Shown one piece after another: positions 42,479-53,433 of a stretch of DNA of 64,000 bases (its first letter is position 1; every line of letters starts with the position of its first letter). This DNA comes from Haematococcus lacustris (lineage: Eukaryota > Chlorophyta > Chlorophyceae > Chlamydomonadales > Haematococcaceae): positions 11,958,621-12,022,620 of the forward strand of contig JASKMD010000012.1 of assembly GCA_030144725.1 (NCBI GenBank), in the 5' to 3' direction. Under the pieces are notes generated by a model. It ran no database searches. It saw nothing but the letters and a program-made list of their open reading frames with translations, and was not told where the DNA came from. The position numbers and the translations under genes are program-made.

Positions 42479-45352
42479 GCCTAGGGATGGGCACAGGGCT
42501 AGGTGGGCCCGCATCAAGCAGGGCCTGGCCATGCGTGCGCCAGGGCTCACCTCGTACGGCAGCTGGTGCGGGTGGAGCGAGAGGGGGAGGCTGAGGTGCA
42601 GGCGGCGCAGCACCTTGGAGAGGCTGAGGGAGCAGGGGGCCCAGCAGTCCCTGCTGGCCAGCGCAGTCCTCGACCGCTTCTACGGCGACCGCTCTTCCTT
42701 CTACTTCTACCATCGCGACCAGCCCGCGCACACCCCCACCCTCATCTCCTCTCTCCAGCTCCCCGGCCAGCCAGGTCAGCCAGCAGACCTTACCACGCCG
42801 GCCGGGGTGAAGGCAACGTGCAGGGCTTTCCAGCAGCACTACTCAGCTGCCGAGCCCACCGGTGTCTACGCAGCCAAGCCGGTGGACACAGCTACGCGCG
42901 CCACGCTGTTGGGCAGCCTCACCTCCCACCTCACCCCCACCCAGGCCAGGGCTGCCGATGGCCCCAATGGCAGCCCTATGCTGTCAGAGGAGGAGCTGGG
43001 CCTGGCTCTGCAGGGCTGCGCGCACAGCAAGGCCCCGGGGCTAGATGGGCTGCCCATGGAGGTCTATGACCGGCTGTGGGTGGAGCTGGGGCAGCCGCTG
43101 CGGGCCATGTTGCAAGAGGCCCTGGCAGACACCGCTCACCCTGCCCCCCTGGCTGAGTTCCTGATAGGCATCATCACCCTCGTGCCAAAGGCTGGCATGC
43201 CAAGGGACCAGGTGGCCGGCTACCGCCCCATCACGCTCCTCAACTGCGACGTGCGCCTGGTGGCCAGGGCAGTGGAGGACCGGCTGCAGCTGCCCTTGGA
43301 CCTGCTGGTGTCCCCCTCTCAGTCCGCCTTCATCCTGGGCAGGGACATGAGCGACAACATGCAGTTCCACCTGGGCCTGCTGGAGTACCTGCAACAGCGG
43401 GGCAGCCCAGCCTGGCTGTTGTTGCTGGACCTGGCGGGAGCCTATGACAACGTGTCCTGGGGCTTGCTTCAGGGAACGATGGAGGCCATGGGGTTCTGCC
43501 GGGAGGGGCATGTGCGCTGGGCTCAGCTGCTGCACCGGGGGGCCACGAGCTAGGTGCTGGTCAACGGCCACCTCACCAGCAGCTTCCCACTTGCGTCGGG
43601 GCTGCTGCAGGGCAGCGGGGCTTCCCCGCTCTACTGGTGCGTCGTGCTCCAACCGCTGGTCAGCTACCTCAGCTCGCTCTAGCTGGCAGGCCGCATCAGC
43701 ACCCCCACCATCCCCTCCAGCCCTCTGGCCATGCACAGGGGCCGCCCTGACCCCCGCGCTCCCCTCCAAGGAGTATGCGGACGACCTCACCATCGTGGTG
43801 CTCGATCGGGTCAGAGACGGGAAGGTGGTAGTGGAGGCCCTGGGCCTGTTCCGCGCCACGGGGGGCCCTGCGTTGAGCGTGAGCAAGAGCTCTGCCCTAC
43901 CGTGTGCCCAGCCAGAGCCCGGGCTGGGTAACCAGGGGGGCTCGGGCCCCGAGGGGGCGGGGAGGGGAGGAAGGGGGGGTGACGGGGGGGAAGGGGGCGG
44001 GCAGGGGCAGGTGGGCGAGCAGGGGCTAGGGGGTGGGTTGGGGGAAGGTGGCGGGATAGGACAGCAGCAGGGCGGGCGGGAGCAGGGTGGGGAGCAGGAG
44101 CCGGTAGTGGTCATCCCAGCTGTCCGAGCAGCCTCCCTCCCTTGGCGGCCCCAAGGCCTCAACTTCCTGGGGCGGGTGCAGGTGGCACAGCAGCGCCTGG
44201 CCTCCAAGTCCATCTACCAAATGGCTTTCGTGCAACCCTCCGCTCCTTTGGCGCAAGCCATGGCCTTGGCTGTCAACCGCTTTGTGGCAGCCTCAGACCT
44301 GCCCCTGGAACGCAGTCCTAACAGCATCCGCCTCTACCCTAGCAAGGCCATCTGGGTGATGCCCCGGGTTCGTCCCTGGCAGCCTCTGACCCACAGCCTG
44401 CTGGCAGACCCCTCCCACGGCCTCAGCACGTGGGTCATCACCGACCCCACCGCCCCCCCCTCGCGAGGCATCAGCCCGCGGCTGCAAGCTCACGTGGCGG
44501 CCCTGGCTGAGCTCAAGCTGTTCCGTGCGGTGCCCCCCGCTAGCCAGTCCTTCTTCTCGGTGTTGGCAGAGCCGCTGTGGTACAACGCGCAAGTCCGCAT
44601 GAACCCAGCAGCGAGGGAGGCAGCAGCTGAGCAGGGTTGGACCCACGTCCGCCACGTGAGGGAGGCCCTGCACAGCCCCCAGCTGGAGGGGGAGGCCCGA
44701 TGGGCTGCCGACCTGGTCAGGGCTTGCCTCCCCGAGCCCTGGCACGGCATGGTGGACCGCCTACAGCCTCCTCAGCCGGAGTGGGAGTGCCTGAGGGTTG
44801 GGCCAGGGGTGGGGTTTGTGATGCGGCGCACCCCCCTGCTCCAGCCCTCCCACTGGGTGGGCCCCAACGGCCGCCTCTACCCCTAGACCCCACAGGGCAG
44901 GGGCCCCTAGGGGCTTTCTGGGCGGATGGAGGGGCGGCCTGGGAGCCAGCTGCGGTGGCCCGGCTCAACAAGCCCAGCTACAGGCTTACTCCGGAGGAGC
45001 GAGCCACCCACCTCCGACCTCTACCCGCCCAGCATCACGTGGCGCACGAGGAGGCTCAAGGGCAGGAGCAAGGAGGAGCCAGGGCGGTCAGCAGGGGCGG
45101 GGAGCGGGCAAGGGGGCGGGGCGGGGTCAGGGGGCGATGGCGTGGAGGAGGTGGAGGGCATAGGGGCGCATGGGGCGGTGCGGGAGGGCAGGCTGCCGAC
45201 CCAGCTGACGAGGGGCCTGGCACCTGGCCTAAGGAGGAGTGGCTCTTGGGCCCCTGGGCTCACCTGCAGCTGGACCCTCAGATGTGGGGCATGGGCACCA
45301 CCACCCTGCTGGACTTCTCGGTCAAGCATGCCAGGGTGCGCCTCCACCAGCT
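42479..45352 (+). pseudogene. 5'-truncated, degenerate L1 ORF2 copy
   Basis: Begins at PRDGHRARWARIKQGLAMR, after the endonuclease, joined to the 3' UTR of the preceding copy. Internal deletions near 42540, 42620 and 44130; TAG after GGATS (about 43552); TAG near 43681; a one-base insertion near 43738; and loss of one C at CTCTACCCC (about 44884) producing a TAG. RT motifs are still readable (LDLAGAYDNV, EYADDLTIV). It ends inside the C-terminal domain at RLHQL, where the dual-endonuclease LINE starts. Confidence 0.85.
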
Positions 45353-45420
45353 CCATGGAAACAGCACCGACTCCATGGAAACAGCACCGACAGCATGGAC
45401 TCCATGGAAACAGCACCGAC
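45350..45420 (+). repeat. Short tandem repeat CTCCATGGAAACAGCACCGA at element junction
   Basis: Three copies (one separated by CAGCATGGA) lie exactly where L1 sequence ends and the next LINE begins. Probably 5' repeats of the incoming element or junction filler. Confidence 0.7.
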
Positions 45421-45448
45421 GCCCCTCTCCCACATCCCCACTGCAACC

Positions 45449-47671
45449 ATGCGGACAATGCATCAACTCTTTGTCATCACGCCCAACACCCGCTCACGGG
45501 TACAGATGCGTATGTGCGCTGAAAAGGACATTCATCACATCATCAGCCACGTTGAGGGACACGGTCACAATGCCGCAACAGTCGACCCCGCTCACCCAAC
45601 AGCCACGACCCGGCACCTAGACCCCGGCTACATGGAAAGGCAACACGAAGAGTGCTGCCTCGTGCATGCTTTCAACATGGCCATGGGAAGAAAATGTATT
45701 GACTACCACGCAGTCATCAGCCACTGCAAACAGCTAGCAGAGCACCTACAACACTTAGCACAAGTAGCACGAGCCGCAGGACACACAATCCAAACCCTCA
45801 AAACGGACCATATCTACCATGCGAGAGGCAAGTTCTCATCGGACACACTGAACCACTACCTTCACCGCCAACACCACGAGAAGCACATGTACCTGCATCC
45901 AGCCTCACCCTACCTACCCACCCAGAGTATCACCCCTGAGACGGTCACTCACGCTATTGCAAGCACCGGCGCAACACACACTGAGGCTGTCATCCTGCTA
46001 TCACACCAGCACGCTACTGCCATCAAGCACACACCACAAGGCTGGCACCAACTGGACTCACTCAACCGGGCACCTAAACCACTCTCCACACCTGACGATT
46101 GGAGCAGCCTCCAAGGGAACATCCTCACTATCTGCACAGGCGACGTGAGACACACAAGATTCATTAGAAGGGAGATCTGGATAGCGGACCCACTGGAGGC
46201 CACCACCCCTTCTGAGCTAGCAGCACACTTGCAAGATCACCTGGACCCGATAGATCTTACCACAGACCACACAGAGGCAAGAGTGACCCCTCGTCCCTTG
46301 CATATGACCACCACCAACGCCGGGAACAGTTGCACGACCGACAGTAAGCGCAGGGCGACAGCAGAGGGTATCCCCCCACACGACGAGCCTACCCGGTTGC
46401 GACAGCGCCGGGACACACCCACGGTCACTCTCCGTCCACAAGCAACGTCACGTACCCATCGACCCACGACTACGCCCCACGACAACGCCACAGGCGCTGC
46501 CACAAAGCGCACTCGAGTGACCAAGAGACACGGTGACCAAGAGACGCACACTCAAGCCCTCATGTTTAAATACCTGTGCAAACCCACCGCCAAGGCCCAC
46601 AACTCTGAACCAGCCTCCACCATAGACACAACACCGAAACCCATGCCCGACAACGACCTTGGCACTAACCAACATCACAGCCCCCCACCGCCACCGACCC
46701 TCATCCGGCAACACATCACCCTCACAACCTTCAACGTCAGAGGCCTGCACAGATCTAGAAACGATGTCCTACACCTCGTGCATAGCCAAAGCCCGGACAT
46801 CCTGATCCTTACTGAAACCATGACTCAACCCAAGAGCAACAACCCTAGCTCTGGCTGGCTGAAGAGGGTTATGCCCAACTATACTGTCCACCGCCACCAA
46901 GGCCACAGCGAAGTCATCATTGGCATCAGACACGATCTAGCTATCCAGATGCAAGCCACCATGATACAACCGTGTACAGATGCGAATGTAAACACCCGCT
47001 GCGTCATCCTCAGCCTCCGTCAACGGCAAAGCGAAGAACTCACACTCGTCGCCACGTACCTGCCCTCGGGGAACAACGACGACGCGCTCTCATTAAGGAA
47101 GAAGATGCATGAGCATGTACGAACAGCCACGGGCCACCTGCCCGGCTCACTCATCCTGGCGGGAGATATCAACGCCACGATGAAAACAGAGGATCGCTCC
47201 GAACACACCGAATGCACACAAGACAACATGATGAGGGAGTTCGCCATAGAGATGAGCCTGTCCGAAGCTGATCCCGGCGACCGGGCCTGGACCTACCAAC
47301 AACCGCACTGCATCAGCCGCATCGACGCCATTCTGACGCGCGACGCAAAACACGGCCCTAAGCACCGCACGCGCGTCGACACACACGCATATCTAAGTGA
47401 CCACAGGCCACTCACCGCCACACTGAGTACAGCCCGACTGGGCATAGACATGGCAGCCCCACAACAACCTCTGAAGCACAGCCACACCATCCTTACCACC
47501 CCCATCACCAACAAGGAGAGGGAAGCCTACCGCCTGGCAGTGCAACAACCCAGCTCAGGGGCCCCACAATTGCATGCAGAGCTGACAGCATACCTAGCTC
47601 CCATGTACACAGATGCTACCCACTCCCTACCACACTCGACAAGGCCAACCCCCAAAAGCAACAACGCCTAA
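45449..47671 (+). CDS. Dualen/RandI-like LINE, 5' part: Josephin-like cysteine protease domain and AP endonuclease
   Basis: ATG 45449 is in frame with the upstream L1 debris and is the sensible start. First domain: QHEECCLVHAFN (45641-45676) fits the Josephin pattern Q-x4-C-x2-H-x2-N, catalytic Cys at 45656-45658. The partner His is in QHATAI (46010-46012) and the Asp in WHQLDSLNRAP (46055-46057). A Thr/Arg-rich linker follows. Then an APE-type endonuclease from about 46710: TLTTFNVRGL, ILILTETM, LVATYLPSG, LAGDINATM, SRIDAILTRD and LSDHRPLTA (about 47395). The frame ends at a stop at 47671 after a slip near 47640. Codon use is A/C-rich, unlike the G/C-rich L1 copies. The protease may process the polyprotein or remove ubiquitin (inference). 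Confidence 0.75.
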   Translation: MRTMHQLFVITPNTRSRVQMRMCAEKDIHHIISHVEGHGHNAATVDPAHPTATTRHLDPGYMERQHEECCLVHAFNMAMGRKCIDYHAVISHCKQLAEHLQHLAQVARAAGHTIQTLKTDHIYHARGKFSSDTLNHYLHRQHHEKHMYLHPASPYLPTQSITPETVTHAIASTGATHTEAVILLSHQHATAIKHTPQGWHQLDSLNRAPKPLSTPDDWSSLQGNILTICTGDVRHTRFIRREIWIADPLEATTPSELAAHLQDHLDPIDLTTDHTEARVTPRPLHMTTTNAGNSCTTDSKRRATAEGIPPHDEPTRLRQRRDTPTVTLRPQATSRTHRPTTTPHDNATGAATKRTRVTKRHGDQETHTQALMFKYLCKPTAKAHNSEPASTIDTTPKPMPDNDLGTNQHHSPPPPPTLIRQHITLTTFNVRGLHRSRNDVLHLVHSQSPDILILTETMTQPKSNNPSSGWLKRVMPNYTVHRHQGHSEVIIGIRHDLAIQMQATMIQPCTDANVNTRCVILSLRQRQSEELTLVATYLPSGNNDDALSLRKKMHEHVRTATGHLPGSLILAGDINATMKTEDRSEHTECTQDNMMREFAIEMSLSEADPGDRAWTYQQPHCISRIDAILTRDAKHGPKHRTRVDTHAYLSDHRPLTATLSTARLGIDMAAPQQPLKHSHTILTTPITNKEREAYRLAVQQPSSGAPQLHAELTAYLAPMYTDATHSLPHSTRPTPKSNNA

Positions 47672-50159
47672 CGCTGGTGGCAGGCCTCCCAGCCAGGGCA
47701 GCTGTAGACACCGCAGCCACCATGCTTATAACCCTCCTACAAGCCTGCAGGGCGACAGCTATATAGACATGCAACACCAAGACTCTAACCAGGGGAGGCC
47801 AACACTACCAACGCAGGACCATGTGTAGGATTAGACAAGCACTAGGCAGAAAGCTCAAAACCACAAGAGAACTCAGCCGGAAGGCAAGGTTGCTTTTCAA
47901 GCAAAACAATGTGCACCCGACAATCGATGAACTTATCCCAGAGACAGATACGACAAACGCGGAAACAAGGGAGGCGGTGCAAGCGCGCTAGGGCGATGAT
48001 ACAACCAAAAATCACGTGCAGGCCGCGCTAGCCCAACTGACCAATACGTACCGCGACCAAATTCACAAGCTAGACGACGACGACTCCGCACTCGCCATCG
48101 CCCAAGCCCGTGTCAGAATGCAACAACTAATAAGCACCCAGCCTAAGAAAGCAAACAAATACATCCTACGCCCGTCCCGCACCGATCACAAAGGTCTACA
48201 GGCGCTAGCTGACCCCATCACCAACAGGATATGCACGGCCCCGGCCGACCTGAACCGGATAATTACCAATGCCTACGGGAAAAAGTTGGCGCCGCCGACC
48301 CCCAAAACTGGCTACTACACAAACACGCAGACAAGAAACTACCCGTGGGCCCGCGCCAAAGCGGACGACCCTTTCACGATGCACACCTGCCAAAACGTAC
48401 ATTGGCTACACACAGCCATCATGGACAAGGCAAGCTTCCAGGAATGCCTCAGTAGGCTGTCAGGGGGCAAAGCCCCGGGACCAGACGGGGTGGAGAACGA
48501 GATCATCAAGATGCTGCCGTGGGAGATGAGGGACACCATCCATCAGCTCTTCATCATCATGTGGGCAACAGGTTGCACACCCACCACGTGGAAAACCAGT
48601 GACACATGCCTGCTCTACAAGGATAAGGGGCAAGAAACGGACCTTAACTCCTACAGGCCAGTGGGCCTAGCCAACACCGTTTAGAAGCTGTGGACCAGCC
48701 TCATTACCAAGACGCTGTCTGAGTATGCTGAGGCTAATGGGATGCTCAGCAAGAACCAGGCTGGGTTCCGCTCCCACAGGGACACCACACAACAGCTGCA
48801 GATGCTCGTCATGGCCCTTGAGGATGCTAAACTGGCCAAGGCAGATATTTACGCGCTCCTGGTCGACTTCACCAGTGCGTTCAACACCACCTGCCACGAC
48901 AAATTACTATGGATCATGCACGATCTAGGCTTCCCCACGGACGCTACTGACGCAGTGAAGGACCTATACACCGGCGCCACAACGCGCTTTAAAACCCCGT
49001 ACGGCCATACTGACCCGGTTCCAGTCAACCGGGGCACCATACAAGGCGACTCTCTCTCGCCCTTCCTATTTCTCATCTACATTGAACCCCTCCTGCGATG
49101 GCTGCAAGTGGGCGCGAGGGGCTAAAAATCCAAATCAGCAACAGCAGACAGCGGGGAACGCGCCACCGTCAGCAGCATCGACTATGCAGATGACATCGCT
49201 ATACTTTGCAACACCCTTCGCAACCTCCGATGCCAAGCGGACAAACTCTCAGCCTTCTCGGACTGGGGTCACCTCATCATCTCACACAGTAAAACCCTCG
49301 CAACCGCGGCGCTTCATCACTCGGTCGAAACTGGCATGTGCAGCAACGCGGCCGAAGCGGACAAGCGGGCCCGCCAACAACTCCAAACAGTCAGCCTACA
49401 AGGGAAACCCGTCACCTACCACCGCCCGACCTCACCCTTCACCTACCTGGGGGTACTCATCACCATGACGCTAGACTGGAAACCACAACACACCGCTATG
49501 ATCACCCAGCTACGCCAAAAACTAGATAGACTCAGACGTTCTTTCGCTAGTGCTAGACAGGCCATACATATCATCCGCACGGCCATCGTACCCAGCCTAG
49601 CCTACAGCTTCTGCGCCGTGCCCTGCACCCCAGGGGACCTTGAGTTGTATGACAGGTCCATCAATCAATGCGTGAAGCTTAAACTCAGACTCCCCCTGGG
49701 AACGCCCAACGCCATCGTCAGAGAAGACGCTGGGAAACTAGGCATGGGCATTAGCTCCACAGCCCAGGAATACCACGCTCGCAACACGACAGTCCTCATA
49801 CACAGTCTCCAGTCCACAGATGTGACGCACGCCCACATCTCAAGGAGCATGCTACACAAACAAATCACATGGCTCAACACCTAGGCCAACACTTAATGAC
49901 ACCGCATGCTCACCCTCTTCCAACATACCCTTAGGGCCAGGCAACTAATCTACACCTCCCTAGCCGGGCTGTCAGCCACGGAAGGGGGACTACCCCTCTA
50001 CCCCGAGGAATGCCAAAATCTCGGCCGCCTTATCACACAAGACAACAGTTCTAATGCACACGATGTCGTCAGTGCCAGCATCACCTGCTCAAAAGCCTAG
50101 GCATCACTCACGCATCTGAGCTCAGCTGCGAGGGCAACACACACATCATCACGGGTAAC
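47640..50159 (+). pseudogene. Dualen/RandI-like LINE, reverse transcriptase region, decayed
   Basis: Readable across several frames: SGGKAPGPDGVENEI (about 48460), DLNSYRPVGLANTV, stop TAG (48682-48684), then KLWTSLITKTL, NQAGFRSHRDTTQQ, ALLVDFTSAFNTT, RGTIQGDSLSPFLF, TAA at 49123-49125, IDYADD (YADD 49183-49194), and thumb FTYLGVLITMTLDWK. More stops are near 47764, 47990 and 49882-49893, with a frame slip near 50090. Non-functional as it stands. Confidence 0.85.
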
Positions 50160-53100
50160 ATGCTCACATCGAGGTACGGAAAAAAAGTCAAGCAGAAACA
50201 CATCATCGCCCTCAACAAACTCGCGGCCATGGCGGCCGAACCCACATGCCCTGACGCGACCGCAACGCGCACCATCAGGGAGAGCCGCAACACCTCACTC
50301 AACCTACCACCCGACCACCGCAAAATCGCACCTTGGGCCGCGGGTCTCACGGAACTTGCGCCCACACCTGCCGTGCCAGACACCAGATACCGCTATATGG
50401 ACAAAAAAGCGTATGCGGCCACACACGCTTCACAACCAGGAACGCCGGGGCGGGCAGCAGTGGCGCCCGCAGCCCACGACGCCATTAGGGCGAGCTCACG
50501 GCTGCTGCAACGAGAGCAACGAGCAACACCCTCACACCCAACGGAGCCCACTCGGCCCAAAGCGGGCACTAAACGGCACAAGGACAGCAGACATGTCCAC
50601 ACAATCCCGGCTGACATCGTGCGCATACCATGCCTTGACCTCCCGGGGCTCTCAAGCTGGAAGGTGGACAAAGCCTGCCGGTGCAAACTCACGGACTTAG
50701 GGCGCACACTCGGGGCCATGTACGACCACCAAGAGGCCATCATTAACATAGACGGTTGGCAATGGGACGGTATTAATAAGGAAAGTTACTACAAGGTGCA
50801 CTGGAAACCTACGGTTATAGAACGGTGGGCATTACACCTATGTGCAAAAGAAGGCTATACACCCACACACATAGAGACCATTAGTAGGGAAGAGGCTAAA
50901 GATGTATGCACTTGTGAGGTATGCTGGCTACCAAGAAGGGACAGCCCAATGTGCCACAACTGCAAGAGGGCCTACCACCCAGCCTGCCTTGAGAAAGCCC
51001 TCCTGTCTGGACATAAGGAACCAGGCTACTGGCTGTGCCCGATATGCAAGTTTGGCAGCAATGATTTCAAGACTACCATGCGCCAGTCAGCGCACTCGGA
51101 CCTCATACGAGTACACTGGCGCCCCACCCTTGAACCGGCACCGCTCATCACGGCACACCTGGACTACCTGGCGCGACGCAGCGACTATGAAGAGGAAAAT
51201 AAGAGGATACAAGAAGCTAGATACGCGCGGCCTGACACACAGCTGCCGACACACACCCGGCAGGGACTGCCGGACCCGCACACCTGGCTACCCCGGTGCA
51301 CCAACCTTCACTCGAAGGCCATCTTCCACACGTACCCCATCAACCCGCAGACGGACATCGTCGGGACGGGCAACTGCGAAACCTTCCTCCAACTTCACCC
51401 CCACATGACCACCCCCGCGATGAACCCCAGCACGGGAGAGCCCATCATGCCAAAGCACGACCTAGTGCAACATGTAACGGTTCACGATGAGTCGGGCCGC
51501 ACAGTAGGCCTTCTGACCAAACAACAACACCAACACCTACACGCCTGGTTACAACACACACCACACGCACGCAACCAGGCCACAGAATTGGTGGCCCTCC
51601 TAAGGCGACATGACACACAAAGCAGCCACCACCCCATGAGAGCGGCACAAGACAAAGCCCTTAACACCCTACACACCACACGTAGCTTTCCAAGTACCGT
51701 CCAAAGATGGGCTGACCCACTCACAGTTAGACCGGAAACCACTACCTATTGGAGCCCTGACACCAATGACACGGCCTTTGGTGCACACCACAACTGTCTA
51801 CTGGTGCGCCACACTGGGCTATCCACATGGAATGTACCGGCAGACGATGCAGTGGCACTGAAATGCGTCAAACATGTTATACACTCAGCTACCCAGGAGG
51901 AGGCCATGGCCACCATCATGCTGATCCCTGGGAAAAAGGGCATCTCCTACCCCAAACACATTGACACCCTAAGACGCTACTTAGAATACTGCCAGCACTT
52001 GGCTAGCATACCCCCCACCAAGACTAACTGCCCCAAGCCAGGCAAGCACGCCAACCTCCACATCTACGTCATCTGGAATGCAGCGGGACAACAACTCGTC
52101 ACCAAAGGCAACCCCCAAGGATGGCTGGCTAGCACTGCCACTGCCCTCCACCCTCAACGAGACACACACCCAATCCACAAGAGACCAACGAATCAAAGCC
52201 AGCCGGCCACACACCCCAGCGGCCACAAACAACACATGCGCTTGCCGTTGGACAGGGACCTCCCCACCTCGGGGCACCAACGCAGCCACCAACAGCTCAC
52301 GCAACACTCCACGACACAACCACGGATGGCCATCACCGAATGGGCCACGCTCGCGTACTCGGACGGCAGCTGCATCAAGACCTCGGGGGCAGCCCCAACG
52401 AGCGTCGGGGCGGGGGTCTATATCCCGGAGACCAACGTCCTCATCACAGTCGCCTTGGACGACCCAGAAAGCAACACCATCAACAAGGCGGAACTCACAG
52501 CGATACACGCGGCACTCACAGCGGGGGCCAAACGCATCGCCACCGACAGCCTCTGCTCTATCTACCAGATACGCCGAGCCCTCGCTAACCCGATGTCGCT
52601 CATCACACACAGGCACAACGACATCCTGACTGCTATCGCCACCCTCATCATCAATAGCCCCGACACGATCCACTTCTACCAAGTACGGGCCCACTCGGGG
52701 ATTATCGGCAACGAAGGCGCCGATGCCCTCGCCAAGCACGCGGCGCTACACCCAGAGCTTGCTAATACCCCGGCCTACAGCCTGACCACACGGAATGAGA
52801 CCAACACCTGGCTCAACAACGTAGCCGACGGCGACACCCCCACCCCACTGCCGGATTGCCGCCAAAGCGTGCAAGCACATATGCACCGCAAGCACAGCCT
52901 CGGTCTCGCCAATCAAGACAGTATCTATTACCAGATGTCCCAAGAGATCACCAAAGCCGCGGCGAAAGGAGCAGGCGACAGGGTGATGACCGACACGAAC
53001 ATCTCAATACACGCGCAACGAACTGCCCTTCTCTACCGTTCCGGCGGGCTCTATAACCAAAAGCTGGCCATGCGCTGGAAACGGGCGATCGACGACCGGT

Positions 53101-53430
53101 GCCCACTCTGCGGGGAAGCCGACAGTGCCACCCACCTCCTCTCGGGCTGCAGCGAGACACTACCGATGGTGCAAGAAAGACATAACGGGGCCGGCCGCCT
53201 CATCACCAAAGCCATAAGCAAGGGTACCCTAGGCGGGTGCATCCAATTCGCGGACACCGGCAGCTGGGAAAAGGGCGCAAAAGATAAGCTCGACCTCCCT
53301 AATGACACACTACACACAGCATTACGGGCACTTGGCCTCAAGACAGCAGCGACAAAAAATACCACCAGGCCAGACATTCTCATGGTGACGCCTACAACGA
53401 AGACGGGCAAACGTGGCAACGAAGACGGGC
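50160..53430 (+). CDS. Dualen/RandI-like LINE, 3' part: PHD finger, RNase H, CCHC knuckle and start of restriction-like endonuclease
   Basis: One long open frame. The PHD finger (C4HC3) lies at about 50911-51050: CEVC, MCHNCKRAYHPAC, WLCPICK. RNase H is at about 52340-52740 with all four acidic positions: YSDGS, NKAELTAI, ATDSLCS, GNEGADALA. The knuckle CPLCGEADSATHLLSGC (about 53098-53150) precedes ERHNGAG … TTRPDILMV, which fits the opening of an R2-type restriction-like endonuclease; the rest is cut off at about 53430, where L1 sequence begins. The open frame then runs accidentally into the L1 piece to 53579. PHD would read histone tails; RNase H removes template RNA. True start lies upstream in the decayed part. 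Confidence 0.82.
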
Positions 53431-53433
53431 AAA

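Noticed and set aside
47760..50100. TAG reassigned as a sense codon, because several apparent in-frame stops in the dual-endonuclease LINE are TAG
   Set aside because: TAA and TGA stops and frame slips occur too, one TAG (50098) lies in the wrong frame, and TAG ends the transposase and ORF1 normally. Decay explains it.
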